Assembly: GCA_964570765.1 (NCBI GenBank)
Contig: CAZMZF010000008.1
Span: 29,343 to 93,342 of the forward strand
Length of the DNA stretch: 64,000 bases
Reading direction: 5' to 3'
From: CAZMZF01 sp964570765
Lineage (GTDB): Bacteria; Zixibacteria; MSB-5A5; RBG-16-43-9
The notes below the pieces were generated by a model, which saw nothing but the letters and a program-made list of their open reading frames with translations, was not told the DNA's origin and made no database searches. The stretch's first letter is position 1. Every line of letters begins with the position of its first letter. Made by a program: the position numbers and the translations under genes. Positions 41,881 through 50,459 of the stretch are shown in pieces.

Positions 41881-42831
41881 ATGTCGAGGAAAATAGCCTT
41901 AGTTTTAAGCGGAGGGAATGCCTGGGGCTCATTCCAGTTTGGGGCAATAAAATATATCGAAGAAGAGATCAGAAAAAAGTTCCCGGACTTTGACTATTCC
42001 ATCATAGCTGGCGTATCGGTTGGTGCCTTAAATGGGGTTATGCTAGCGATGGAGAAGTTTAATAAATTGAAAGAGATATGGAATAACATATCAAATAACC
42101 AGGTATATGAAGGGAGAATATCCTGGACTGCAATCCTTAAGATTTTGTTTGGTGCAAAATCAGTCCTGAGTAACAAACCATTACAGGGGAAATTAGACCA
42201 GCATGTTTTTCTCGGAGATGTAAAATCAGATAAATATGATTTGAGAATTGGAGTGGTATTATTGGTTTCTGGCGAATATAAAGCGTTTAAACCTTCTGAT
42301 TTTGATAAAGATGAGGATTTTAGAAAGGCAATTCTGGCTTCAACTGCCATTCCTCTTATCTGGAAGCCGGTTAAAGAGATTAATTTGAAAAATAATTTAC
42401 ATCTTGAAAACCTAATAGATGGTGGAGTCCGAAACGTCAGTCCTTTGGGTGACATCCTGGATGATGACCCCTCAGAGGTCATTATCATTAATTGTCAGTT
42501 GTCAAAATTAGAACCGGATACAAAGGCTTCTAAAAACTTCTTGATGATAGCAAAAAGGTCTTTGACTGAGATCACTATCAATGAAATTTTCAATTCCGAT
42601 ATTCGTGAATATTTAACCATCAATTATCTGGTTGAACAGGCAACCAAGCAAGGTTTTACCCCTAAAAAGAAAAATGGTGTGGATGATTATAAAGCTTACA
42701 AAACCATCTTGATTCAACCAGATAAGGATTTAGGTGATCCCCTGGATTTTTCTCAGAAGACAATCCAGTGGAGGATAGAGGAAGGGTATAAAACCGCCGA
42801 AAAGTTATTTCAAGGGTATGTGTTAAATTAA
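41881..42831 (+). CDS. Patatin-like phospholipase
   Basis: This 316-residue protein is an acyl hydrolase with a Ser-Asp dyad. The oxyanion-hole motif is LVLSGGNAWGSFQFGAI, the nucleophile Ser46 is in GVSVGALNG and the Asp is in LIDGGVRNVSPLGD. It would release fatty acids from lipids. No signal peptide is seen, so it is likely cytoplasmic or injected. The start ATG follows AAAGGAGGG. It stands alone between repeat clusters. Confidence 0.9.
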   Translation: MSRKIALVLSGGNAWGSFQFGAIKYIEEEIRKKFPDFDYSIIAGVSVGALNGVMLAMEKFNKLKEIWNNISNNQVYEGRISWTAILKILFGAKSVLSNKPLQGKLDQHVFLGDVKSDKYDLRIGVVLLVSGEYKAFKPSDFDKDEDFRKAILASTAIPLIWKPVKEINLKNNLHLENLIDGGVRNVSPLGDILDDDPSEVIIINCQLSKLEPDTKASKNFLMIAKRSLTEITINEIFNSDIREYLTINYLVEQATKQGFTPKKKNGVDDYKAYKTILIQPDKDLGDPLDFSQKTIQWRIEEGYKTAEKLFQGYVLN

Positions 42832-42837
42832 AAGTCT

Positions 42838-43135
42838 TGTAGTTCAAGTAGGTCCACAGAACTTGACAAAAAAGCTGTAGGGCATGGCTTTAGCCATGCG
42901 AAAATGAAGCAACCCTGTCCGAATTTGGATCCTTTGGAAAGGGTTGCCCTACGAAAAATTTGATGTGGCGGAAAGTTATCAAGCTCTTGAGACTATAACC
43001 CTTAATTTTTTGGAAACCCGAAGGTTTCCGCTACATAATAATTTACTTCAATGTTCAAGTTTATTAAACATTCCTGTCTGACCACAAGGAACAGACAAGT
43101 CTTGTAGGTTAAGCATGTCCATTGGACTGCTTGAC
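42838..43135. repeat. Repeat cluster before the MenG-like gene
   Basis: GTAGTTCAAG/ACTTGAC arms (42838-42868), a GGCATGGCT/AGCCATGCG hairpin (near 42883), a GCAACCCTGTCC...GGGTTGC unit with GGATCC in the loop (near 42909-42950), GGAAACC/GGTTTCC (near 43013) and TTGTAGGTTAAGCATGTCC/GGACTGCTTGAC (43101-43135). No gene is seen. Confidence 0.65.
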
Positions 43136-43148
43136 TAAAAAATGTCCT

Positions 43149-43841
43149 ATGAAAGAAGGGATTAAAAAAATCTTTTCTGAGGTTCCGCAGACTTATGAAC
43201 TGGTTAATCATATTTTAACCTTCGGGATGGATATCTTCTGGCGAAAAAAGGCGGCAAAGATAGCAGTCGCAGGAGGTGGGGAGATGTGGATGGATATTTG
43301 TAGTGGAACAGGGGAGATGGCGTCCTATCTTAGCAGGCTTGCTCCAGAAAAAACCAGGGTGTTCGCTATAGATTTCAGCTTTCCAATGATTCGAAAAGCC
43401 CTGGAGAAAAAAGAGGCTTCTGAAATCACTTTCATACTCTCCGATATAAATACCCTCCCTTTTCCGGATAATACATTTGACCTTATAACCATATCATTTG
43501 CGGTCCGCAATATAAATCTCAATCGTGAGAAGTTTCTTGTATCTCTCAAAGAGATTCACAGGGTTTTAAAATCAGGTGGGCGATTTGTGAGTGTGGAGAC
43601 CAGTCAGCCAAAATCTAAGTTTATCCGGATGTTGTTTCATTTCTATATTCGGCTGGCAGTTAAGCCAATTGGACAGATTATCTCAGGCTCAAAATCTGCT
43701 TATACCTATCTTTCCCAGACCATCCCTCAATTCTATTCAGCAGATGAATTTGCTGAGATTATAAGAGAAGCTGGTTTTTCAGAGGTTACCTTCAAACGGA
43801 TGTTTTTGGGAGCGAGTGCCATTCATAAAGCGATTAAGTAG
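43149..43841 (+). CDS. UbiE/MenG-like methyltransferase
   Basis: From the ATG at 43149 the product has 230 residues. It contains EVPQTYELVNHILTFGMDIF (the UbiE/COQ5 opening), SAM motif I MWMDICSGTGEMASYLS and the family block ISFAVRNINLNREKFLVSL, near FxRVLKSGGRF. By family it adds the methyl group to demethylmenaquinone or demethylubiquinone. Since the lineage is probably anaerobic, menaquinone is more likely. The frame open upstream lies in a palindromic repeat. The stop TAG (43839-43841) is part of the next GTAGCGTCGGGC repeat. Confidence 0.82.
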   Translation: MKEGIKKIFSEVPQTYELVNHILTFGMDIFWRKKAAKIAVAGGGEMWMDICSGTGEMASYLSRLAPEKTRVFAIDFSFPMIRKALEKKEASEITFILSDINTLPFPDNTFDLITISFAVRNINLNREKFLVSLKEIHRVLKSGGRFVSVETSQPKSKFIRMLFHFYIRLAVKPIGQIISGSKSAYTYLSQTIPQFYSADEFAEIIREAGFSEVTFKRMFLGASAIHKAIK

Positions 43842-43920
43842 CGTCGGGCTTTATGCCCGACGATAGTAGGTCAGACATTCCTGCCTGACAAAAGGGAACA
43901 GACAGAATGTCTGTTCTACC
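43838..43920. repeat. GTCGGGCT palindrome overlapping the methyltransferase stop, and a second unit
   Basis: GTAGCGTCGGGCT/TATGCCCGACG (43838-43862) overlaps the stop codon. GTCAGACATTCC/TGCCTGAC and GAACAGACA/TGTCTGTTC follow to 43918. Confidence 0.75.
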
Positions 43921-43937
43921 ATTTTAAATAACAACTA

Positions 43938-44615
43938 TTATTTAACAGGCTGGATACAATTCTCAATGTCAACGCTGGGATTTCCTACCAGAGAAGATAC
44001 TTCATACATTTCAGTCAAATCAACAGGATAGGGGGTAAGGAGTTTCATAAGGGTGTTTATGGCTTTTAAGTTCGGGTCTATCCAGATATCTTCATTTTCA
44101 GGTCTGAGAATAACCGGCATCCTTGGGTGGATTTTCCCTACTAAATCATCTGCTTCTGTGGTGATGATAGTATAGGAACGGATCGTTTCACCTTCTGGAT
44201 TTTTCCAGAGGTCCCATAATCCAGCAAATGCAAAAAGCTCTCTGGATTTCAAAACTATCCTAAATGGGGATCTTTTACCTTTTTTCTCTGTCTTTTTCCA
44301 CTCATAATATCCATCCGCAGGGACTAAACATCGCCTTTTAGAAAAAGCACTGCGAAAAGAAGGTTTTTCAGCTACTGTTTCTATTCGGGCATTGATCATT
44401 TTGTTCCCGATTGACTCTTCTTTTGACCAGGAGGGGATTAACCCCCATCTCATAGGGAGCATTACCCTTTTGCTCTCTTCATTTGTTAAAACTACAGGAT
44501 TGACCTGACTGGGAGCGACATTATATCGTGGAAAAAATTCTCCTTCGTACTCTTTAACCTTGAATCTTTGTATAAGGATTTCTTCTTTAACGGTTATGGT
44601 ATAACGACCGCACAT
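43938..44615 (-). CDS. yedK: SOS response-associated protein, SRAP/HMCES family (YedK)
   Basis: This 225-residue protein starts MCGRYTITV. Its Cys2 forms a thiazolidine crosslink with abasic sites in single-stranded DNA after removal of Met. Other active-site parts are the Asn in RYNVAPSQ, Glu in DGYYEWKK and His in IHPRMPVIL, all typical. It protects abasic sites during replication. A -35/-10 pair ends only seven bases before the ATG, so the mRNA is probably leaderless. Convergent with the methyltransferase. Confidence 0.93.
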   Translation of the reverse strand: MCGRYTITVKEEILIQRFKVKEYEGEFFPRYNVAPSQVNPVVLTNEESKRVMLPMRWGLIPSWSKEESIGNKMINARIETVAEKPSFRSAFSKRRCLVPADGYYEWKKTEKKGKRSPFRIVLKSRELFAFAGLWDLWKNPEGETIRSYTIITTEADDLVGKIHPRMPVILRPENEDIWIDPNLKAINTLMKLLTPYPVDLTEMYEVSSLVGNPSVDIENCIQPVK

Positions 44616-44622
44616 AGTTCAA

Positions 44623-44650
44623 AACTTACATCATTTTTCTATTTTGTCAA
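44623..44650 (-). promoter_or_regulatory. Promoter giving a leaderless yedK transcript
   Basis: On the minus strand TTGACA (44650-44645), 16 bases, TAAGTT (44628-44623), then seven bases to the A of ATG. There is no room for a ribosome binding site. Confidence 0.6.
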
Positions 44651-44919
44651 GTAAGGTTTTCAAAAAATCCTGATCCCACACAATAGTATGGTAAGTCAGA
44701 CATTCTGGTACTGTTGCTCAACTCCTGGATATAGCATATGGAGTCAGGAGTCGTTAATGTAGGGACAGCCCTAGTTGAGCTTTGCGAAATCCAGTTTTGC
44801 AGGATGGCTGTCCTCATTGGGGTTAGGACAGGGACAAGCCCTGTCCCTACATAAGATTTCTCCCAAAAAAGACTTCGGGAACAGCCCCAGGATGTCTGTT
44901 CTAACAATAATAAAAGAGA
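44651..44919. repeat. Hairpin-rich gap upstream of yedK
   Basis: GTAGGGACAGCC/GGCTGTCCTC arms (near 44759 and 44804), GGGACAAGCCC/GGGCTTGT-like arms with GTCCCTAC (near 44831-44851), and a GAACAGCCCC/GTCTGTTC unit (near 44879-44903). No gene is seen. Confidence 0.6.
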
Positions 44920-44947
44920 CCCCCGCCAGAAGGTGGGGGCTTTTTTA
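44920..44947. terminator. Bidirectional terminator after the TPR/PEGA gene
   Basis: CCCCCGCC pairs with GGTGGGGG, with a run of six T on the plus side and TCTCTTTTATT on the minus side. On the minus strand it lies about 80 bases after the stop of the gene at 45024. Confidence 0.75.
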
Positions 44948-45023
44948 ATCTGGAGTGCATCATCCGTGATGATGCTGTTACATTGACTCACTAAAAGCGG
45001 GGCTAATGCGTTCCCTATAAAAA

Positions 45024-46892
45024 CTAAAATTCTTTTTCTGTTTCTTCACCTAAGAATTTAAGGACATTGACCCATTCCGGGTCGTCTTTCATACTTTCCC
45101 GGTCAACCAGGGTGGTAAGCTCTTTGAATTTTTCGTAATTTTTCTTTGCCCCGGATTTATCCTGCTTTGCAGTGTAGGCGAGTGCTAATTTAACATAGAC
45201 CTGTTTGGAGTTGGAGTTCAGCTTTTTAGCCTTAGAGTAGCTTTCCACTGCTCCTGAATAATCTTTGGAATTATACTGGGCATTCCCTAATTCCATAAAC
45301 CCGTTGAAAAATTTTGAATTTTGTTCGGTCACCTTTTTCAGGTCCGTAACTGCTTTTTCGTATTCCCCAGTTTTGATATAATCCTGTGCCCGGCTGTAAA
45401 GAGCATTAAAATCGCCTGGAGTAACATTCAGTGTCTGAGTATAACACAGAGCCGCTTTATTGTAATTACCTTTTTCCTCAAACAGCTTAGCTCCCTGAGA
45501 GAAATCTGCCAGGGCTTTGGTCTGATCACCGATCTTAAGATAGGAATTTCCTCTTCCTAAGTAAGCCTCAGGATTATCGGAATTCATAAGGAGACTTCTG
45601 TTATAGTTTTCCACTGCTCCGGCGAAGTTTCCGGCATCGAATTCTTTTTGAGCTGAGGTGAAGTAATCCGTCTGTCCTTTAGAAGAGAGGGCAGAGCTGG
45701 ATGAGGTTTCGATTTTAGGAAGATTTGCTTTTATACCGGAGGTTTTCTTTTCCTTGACTGTTACATTACCGGTCCAATCCTGATAGTTATCTTTGGCAAG
45801 CCTTAAATTATGAGTGCCAGGTGTGATGTCTGAGTAAACGTTATTTCCTACTCCCAAGTATTCTCCATCTATAAAAACTATCACGCCTGGAACATTGGAT
45901 TCTATTTTGATGGAGCCTAACTGTGACTTTGAGGCTGAAGGTAGATTAGGGGTTCCCGGTTTAGTTTGAGGTTCGGTTCTTTTCTCTACAGAACTTATCC
46001 GGATGGGTGAAACTACTTCACTCTCTGAAATAAGTTCCACCACTGTGGTGGTGATCTGTTTCTTTAATACTACTGCATTCTCCCTTGAAGGTTTAAATCC
46101 TTTAAACTGGGTTTGCAGCTCATAGGTGCCGGCTGGCAGGGCATCCAGTATGAAAAATCCCAAATCGTTAGAGTGAATTTTTTTTCCCAGATTCTTAAGC
46201 TCGATAATAGCACCGGGAACAAATGCACCTGTGCCTTTATCAATCACCGCTCCCACGATCTTGCCGGAATCCTTATACCCGGTGAAGTTAAATTGAAAGA
46301 TGAAGAAGAGAATTACAATCCCTAAAGCAAAGGCTCCCCAGTAGAAAGGTTTCTTGCTGGGCTCTAAGTGCCTGAGCTCAAACTCCCTGTCCCCGATTCT
46401 CATCTCGTCACCGGAATGAATCTTAAACCCACCGGCTATCTTTATTACATTCTCTCTGTAATGAGCAATCCCTTTAGTTGAGACTTTTTGCTCTTCTAAG
46501 GGTTTTGGCTGATCGAGGGTATCCAGTTCCGTTGTCTCAGCTTCTGATTCAACGGTTTTTATCTCATCCGCTGCAGGTGTTTCAGGGAAACTGTCCTGGG
46601 AATCCAACCTCTCTTTTCTCTTATAAATTCTCGTTCTTTTCGGTTTTTCCTCTACCAGATTTTCTTTTTCGATACTTTCGGGTTTTGAAGATACTGGTTC
46701 GGGCTTTTCAATCATCGCCTCGATCGGGGACTGGATCTCAATCTTCTGGGTATCACCCTCTTTTTTCTTCATAGATTGAGTTGGGTTTTCAGGATTTTCT
46801 TCTTTTCTTTCTTCGACTGCTATTTTAGTTTCCTCAGGATTATCTCTGATCTCCTGAGAGTTTTCCAGAGGTTTGTTTTCTTCTTGACTCAC
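45024..46892 (-). CDS. TPR membrane protein with carboxypeptidase-like and PEGA domains
   Basis: The start is GTG, with GAGGTGAG upstream. This 622-residue protein has a long acidic and basic disordered N-terminus (1-165) and one membrane segment (about 183-202, GAFALGIVILFFIFQFNF). A carboxypeptidase regulatory-like beta domain follows (GAVIDKGTGAFVPGAIIELK). Next is a PEGA domain (IKIESNVPGVIVFIDGEYLG, ITPGTHNLRL). The C-terminus has at least five TPR units (for example NPEAYLGRGNSYLKIGDQTK). It looks like an envelope scaffold with an intracellular tail before the membrane segment. Lone gene with its own terminator. Confidence 0.8.
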   Translation of the reverse strand: MSQEENKPLENSQEIRDNPEETKIAVEERKEENPENPTQSMKKKEGDTQKIEIQSPIEAMIEKPEPVSSKPESIEKENLVEEKPKRTRIYKRKERLDSQDSFPETPAADEIKTVESEAETTELDTLDQPKPLEEQKVSTKGIAHYRENVIKIAGGFKIHSGDEMRIGDREFELRHLEPSKKPFYWGAFALGIVILFFIFQFNFTGYKDSGKIVGAVIDKGTGAFVPGAIIELKNLGKKIHSNDLGFFILDALPAGTYELQTQFKGFKPSRENAVVLKKQITTTVVELISESEVVSPIRISSVEKRTEPQTKPGTPNLPSASKSQLGSIKIESNVPGVIVFIDGEYLGVGNNVYSDITPGTHNLRLAKDNYQDWTGNVTVKEKKTSGIKANLPKIETSSSSALSSKGQTDYFTSAQKEFDAGNFAGAVENYNRSLLMNSDNPEAYLGRGNSYLKIGDQTKALADFSQGAKLFEEKGNYNKAALCYTQTLNVTPGDFNALYSRAQDYIKTGEYEKAVTDLKKVTEQNSKFFNGFMELGNAQYNSKDYSGAVESYSKAKKLNSNSKQVYVKLALAYTAKQDKSGAKKNYEKFKELTTLVDRESMKDDPEWVNVLKFLGEETEKEF

Positions 46893-47059
46893 AGCTCACC
46901 TCTTTAAAAAAAAGTTTTTACTTTAGGGGGTTTTTTCTTCTTCGCTCATAGCTCCACTCATCAATGAATTATTTTCTTTAAATTTTAATTTAAAATTTTA
47001 TCTCAATTTTATTATCGACTTTAAAGGGATTATCTTTAGTAACAAGAGAGAGTTATATC

Positions 47060-47083
47060 GTAGTGCGACCCCCTCAGGGTTGC
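47060..47083. repeat. GTAGTGCGACCC palindrome
   Basis: GTAGTGCGACCC and AGGGTTGC arms next to the 3' end of the DUF1848 gene. It is the same family as 48027-48050 upstream of that gene. The gap 46893-47094 holds nothing else that I recognise. Confidence 0.6.
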
Positions 47084-47094
47084 AAAAAGAAAGC

Positions 47095-47910
47095 TTAACG
47101 GACTTTTAAACTGGGGTTCCCGTAGCAATAAAGACAACTATGATAACAGTGGAACCACCTGCCTATATTTATAGATTTAGTGCAGTGACAGCTTATCCTC
47201 TGGGTTTTATCCTTAACTAAAGAGCAAAGCTCTTTTTGTGGATGAAGCTCTATCAGGGTTTTACCATCGATACAGCCTTTTGAGGTGATCTCCGGCAGGA
47301 CACAGGTGGAAACTTCCAGTCCAAGCTTTTCAACCTGGGGGGTCATTTTTTTCAGAATGAAACCTTCAATCTCTTTTAAAGGATGTTCTATTGTCTGGAA
47401 ATTACATTTACTCAATCGTTTTTTTACCTTAGGATATAGGGTTACATAAGAGGTTATTACCCTTTTAACACCCAGAGGCTTAAGGAAGTTTAAGATATGC
47501 TGAAAAATGGTTGGGTCAATATTGGTCAGGTGATTTTTTTTATCATAAACCACCTCGATTAAGGGGTCATACCTTAAAGCCAGCCTCAAAGGAGAGCCTA
47601 AGAAATCTACTAAATCTGGTAAATTCTTTAAAACCATATCAGTCTCAGGTGCTTTCGGTTCTAAAGGAGTTCCTCCTAAGCCAGTTACAGTCAATAAAAG
47701 ATAGAGCTGATCAAAAGTCTTAAGATATTTTCTCAGGAATTTATTTTTGAAGATGTTCTGAGGATTTTTAGTCCAGAGAACTAAGGTATGGATATTCTTT
47801 TTTCCGATCTCTTCTAACCTCTGGATCAAATAATCCGGATAAAAGCTCAAAAGGTCAACTCTCCGGCTGGCGGAGATGATTTTTTTAAGTTCAGGTTGGA
47901 TTATACTCAT
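47095..47910 (-). CDS. DUF1848 family protein
   Basis: This 271-residue protein starts IISASRRVDLLSFYPDYLI, matching the ISASRRTDIPAFY opening of the DUF1848 family. It continues with LVLWTKNPQNIF and ALRYDPLIEVVY. The C-terminus has a cysteine cluster (RISCHCTKSINIGRWFHCYH followed by SCLYCYG), which resembles an iron-sulfur site. The family is widespread in anaerobes and phages and its biochemical role is unknown. It is bracketed by two palindromes of one family. The gene stands alone. Confidence 0.82.
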   Translation of the reverse strand: MSIIQPELKKIISASRRVDLLSFYPDYLIQRLEEIGKKNIHTLVLWTKNPQNIFKNKFLRKYLKTFDQLYLLLTVTGLGGTPLEPKAPETDMVLKNLPDLVDFLGSPLRLALRYDPLIEVVYDKKNHLTNIDPTIFQHILNFLKPLGVKRVITSYVTLYPKVKKRLSKCNFQTIEHPLKEIEGFILKKMTPQVEKLGLEVSTCVLPEITSKGCIDGKTLIELHPQKELCSLVKDKTQRISCHCTKSINIGRWFHCYHSCLYCYGNPSLKVR

Positions 47911-48026
47911 TTCAAGGCATTCTAAGGGGAAAGTTAAACTCCACTTCTTTATGTAATTTACTTCCAGTAAAATTTAAGAAAGGGAAATCTGTTTAGCAAG
48001 TTAATTGATAAGGAGCTTTGATTTTC

Positions 48027-48143
48027 GTAGTGCGACCCTTTTAGGGTCGCTTGTTTTTCCTCGTAACGTCCGACACAAGAGTCGGGCGTTACGAATTTTC
48101 TTGTTTTTACTCTTGAACTTTTGAACCCTTGAACCTTTGAACC
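48027..48143. repeat. Two palindromes and a GTTCAA-type tandem repeat
   Basis: GCGACCCT/AGGGTCGC (48027-48050), CGTAACGTCCGAC/GTCGGGCGTTACG (48062-48083), and then CTTGAACTTTTGAACCCTTG followed by AACCTTTGAACC (48108-48143). The last is a tandem of TTGAAC units in opposite orientation to 27373 and 40964. Confidence 0.7.
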
Positions 48144-48148
48144 TTTCT

Positions 48149-48574
48149 TTACGGACAGTCCTGACAGGGCTTGGGTCCTCCCTTGAACAGATAATTTATC
48201 TTGTAAACCACATCTGAAACTGTTTCCTTTCCATCACAATTCACATCTCCTGCGATTAAGGGCACTGGTGCAGGACCACCTTTGAATAGATAGTTTATCT
48301 CACAGACCACATCCGATACGGTTATCTTCCCATCTCCATTACAATCCCCGCACAGATAAACATAAAAACTCCAATCCTGTTGGTCTGACCATCTTTCCGC
48401 TCCCCATTTATCATAGGATTTTACCTTCCAATACCAGAGCTTAAAGTCAAGGCTATCTGTAAGGGTAGTGTCGAGCAGGCTATCATAGACTATTGTTGAG
48501 TCAGGGTTAAAGACGATAGACCTGCTGAGGTATAAATCATAGCGAACCGTGTCATCCGGGTCAGGGTCGAAGAC
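48149..48574 (-). pseudogene. Truncated fibronectin-like plus dockerin gene end
   Basis: The open frame without a start begins after TAA (48577-48575) and reads FDPDPDDTVRYDLYLSRSIV, then a fibronectin type III-like domain (LWYWKVKSYDKWGAERWSD). It continues with two dockerin-like repeats (GDCNGDGKITVSDV and GDVNCDGKETVSDV, each with INYLFKGGP), ending CQDCP. The front part of the gene has been replaced by a TTGTAGGTCAAGCATG-type repeat. It is the fifth dockerin locus in the window and the third damaged one. Confidence 0.75.
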
Positions 48575-48585
48575 TTACCACACTG

Positions 48586-48622
48586 AGTTAATCGAAGGGC
48601 GGGCATGCTTGACCTACAAGAC
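48586..48622. repeat. Repeat at the truncation point of the dockerin gene
   Basis: CTTGTAGGTCAAGCATGCCC on the minus strand is the same unit that brackets the GNAT gene. It sits exactly where the dockerin gene loses its frame. The following 48623-48787 holds GGCAGATCTACCTTCGGCGG-like and GAATTGTCATC/GAACGTAATTCCC hairpins but no gene. Confidence 0.6.
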
Positions 48623-48787
48623 TAAGAGGTATAGATTTGATTGGAGGTAGGTTTGTTGGAGTGTAAATCACGCCAGAGGCAGATCTACCTTCGGCGGAGC
48701 TTTAGCTTTACCTGTTCATTCGGGAATTGTCATCAAGACCCCTTACGAACGTAATTCCCTAATGATATATGAATGAACAAAAAATAA

Positions 48788-49645
48788 TCACTCTGATCCA
48801 TAAATTGAATCCTTTACAACTTCCTGAAGCTTGAGTATCGCGTTATGTAAAGTTCTTCGCTCAAATCTGATCTCCTCCAAATCGCCTTGCAGGCCACCTA
48901 TATTTTTTACTCCATTTTCTACCATCAAAATTAAACTTTTCTTTTGACCAAGTGCATATCCTTTTTCGTCAATAAGCCATCCAGAAGTATCGTAACTACC
49001 TTTTTTAGCCTTCGTTCGTCTGGTCATAACAATTAAGACGAGATCACAACGATCGATTCTTCCCTTGATTTTATCAGAGATTCTTCTGGCCCTCGGTCTT
49101 TCACCAGTAACCACATTTATACCAAGAATAGAGAGGGAATTCAGAACAGCGTCTACAACTATGGAATCTTTTTTCGCAAAACTGCGACCCACAAATATCG
49201 AAGTTTTTGGTACTTCTGTTATGGCGGCAAGCCCTTCATCCGAGGTTTCTTCAACCACTCGACGCTTCTCTTTCAGGGTTCCAAGGTATTTCTGCAAGTC
49301 AAAAAGTGCTTGATTGTGAAACTGGTCAAATTGTTCTAATTGTGTGCCGAAAGGGGCCGAAAGAACAGAGCGAAGTGTCGTGGCATTTAGTAAACAAGTC
49401 GTAACAAGATCCGGCGATCTAGGAGCATACATATGTTCACAGAAAATATAGTTCTCCATTAGCCAAGTCTTAAGTTGATAGTATTGAGCTTCAAGCTTCT
49501 CAGTATATCCCTCCTTGGATGCTTGAGCAACGATAGAATATAATTTGCGCCATTTCCATATAAAATCTTCTACAAGCTTTATTTGTCTCTCAAGTTCTTT
49601 TACAATCTTTTCATTCTTAATCTTCATCTCAATTATATCTTGCAA
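48788..49645 (-). CDS. TIR-like domain protein, candidate defence effector
   Basis: This 285-residue protein begins at TTG, or at ATG 49627 if shorter. Neither has a clear Shine-Dalgarno. The N-terminal 140 residues are helical. The C-terminal half (about 150-280) looks like a TIR/TIR-like flavodoxin fold: TSIFVGRSFAKKDSIVVDAV, LSILGINVVTGE, IDRCDLVLIVMTRR and WLIDEKGYALGQKKSLILMV. The Glu in WLIDEKGYA sits where TIR NADases have their catalytic Glu. By family this could be an NAD-depleting anti-phage or toxin effector. It lies in an accessory stretch with a HEPN-like gene and a restriction-modification fusion. Confidence 0.6.
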   Translation of the reverse strand: MQDIIEMKIKNEKIVKELERQIKLVEDFIWKWRKLYSIVAQASKEGYTEKLEAQYYQLKTWLMENYIFCEHMYAPRSPDLVTTCLLNATTLRSVLSAPFGTQLEQFDQFHNQALFDLQKYLGTLKEKRRVVEETSDEGLAAITEVPKTSIFVGRSFAKKDSIVVDAVLNSLSILGINVVTGERPRARRISDKIKGRIDRCDLVLIVMTRRTKAKKGSYDTSGWLIDEKGYALGQKKSLILMVENGVKNIGGLQGDLEEIRFERRTLHNAILKLQEVVKDSIYGSE

Positions 49646-49914
49646 AGGTTGTTTTTCGAATTAAACATGTCTTTTTGGCATAGTAAATTAGCTGACTGAT
49701 TCATATTGACATGATCTTGTGTATCTATCCATTTATATGATAAATCCGATCTCTAGCTTTTTTGTAGTCTTTAACTCCTCAATAGTGTGCCAGCATCCTT
49801 TTTTTCATATGGTGCGGGAAATCCAATTCCCGCATTAATTGAAACTTCCAAATTTTTGGGTGCATTCTAAAACAATAACTTTCAACTTTTCCAAGCACTC
49901 TTGACAGACAGTCA
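49646..49914. other. Gap between the TIR-like and HEPN-like genes
   Basis: No gene is seen. GCGGGAATTGG and ATTCCCGC-like arms (near 49815-49833) belong to the hairpin type seen near 16031. Confidence 0.4.
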
Positions 49915-50376
49915 CTACATCGATGTGAGGAGTATCTTCAAAGTACCAACCCATTGAACAGTTGATTTAGTTTCAGCTTGATTTGATGGCGCTGGAGGTA
50001 CTGAATCTACGCGCTCCTCAGATCCATCTGTATGGATAAGAACAGCGGACATATGGCTAATCGGGGTTATACGCGAAGTAATGTTTACATTAATGTGTGC
50101 ATGTGGTCGAACAGGTTTAATATGAATAGTCATAGTACGTTTTTTATGTAACACTTTCATTTTATGGTCAACTCTCAGTTTGTCTTGCTGGACCTTATAC
50201 CAGTCAGCAAACCCAATACGCCTTTTAAATTCCTTTTGCATTATCAATGTTACACTGTGAAAAACAGACAAGAATGCGCTAAGATTATATTTGAATGTAT
50301 CACGTTCAGCCTGCTTTTCAATCATACGCTTTAGAAAGTACTCTGCCTCTAATAGTTTTTCATCTGTGTCAGTCAT
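49915..50376 (-). CDS. HEPN-like accessory protein
   Basis: The ATG ending at 50376 (MTDTDEKLLEAEYFLKRM) has a weak GAGG upstream and is preferred to a longer frame from 50463. The 153-residue product is helical in its first 90 residues: AEYFLKRMIEKQAERDTFKY, then NLSAFLSVFHSVTLIMQKEF. The motif RTMTIH follows, which fits the RX4-6H active-site pattern of HEPN ribonucleases and toxins. The rest is beta-like and Pro-rich. The function is not known. It lies 83 bases after the lipoprotein gene and is probably in one transcript with it. Confidence 0.55.
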   Translation of the reverse strand: MTDTDEKLLEAEYFLKRMIEKQAERDTFKYNLSAFLSVFHSVTLIMQKEFKRRIGFADWYKVQQDKLRVDHKMKVLHKKRTMTIHIKPVRPHAHINVNITSRITPISHMSAVLIHTDGSEERVDSVPPAPSNQAETKSTVQWVGTLKILLTSM

Positions 50377-50459
50377 AGAAAAGCCTCGTTTTTTGTTGTT
50401 TGCTGCACAAAAAATTGGGGACAAGAAATGATTCACACTGAGTGTTAGTCGAAGTAATG

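Noticed and set aside
41994..42488. Minus-strand frame of 164 codons inside the patatin gene
   Set aside because: It is fully inside a well-supported gene, with no motif of its own.
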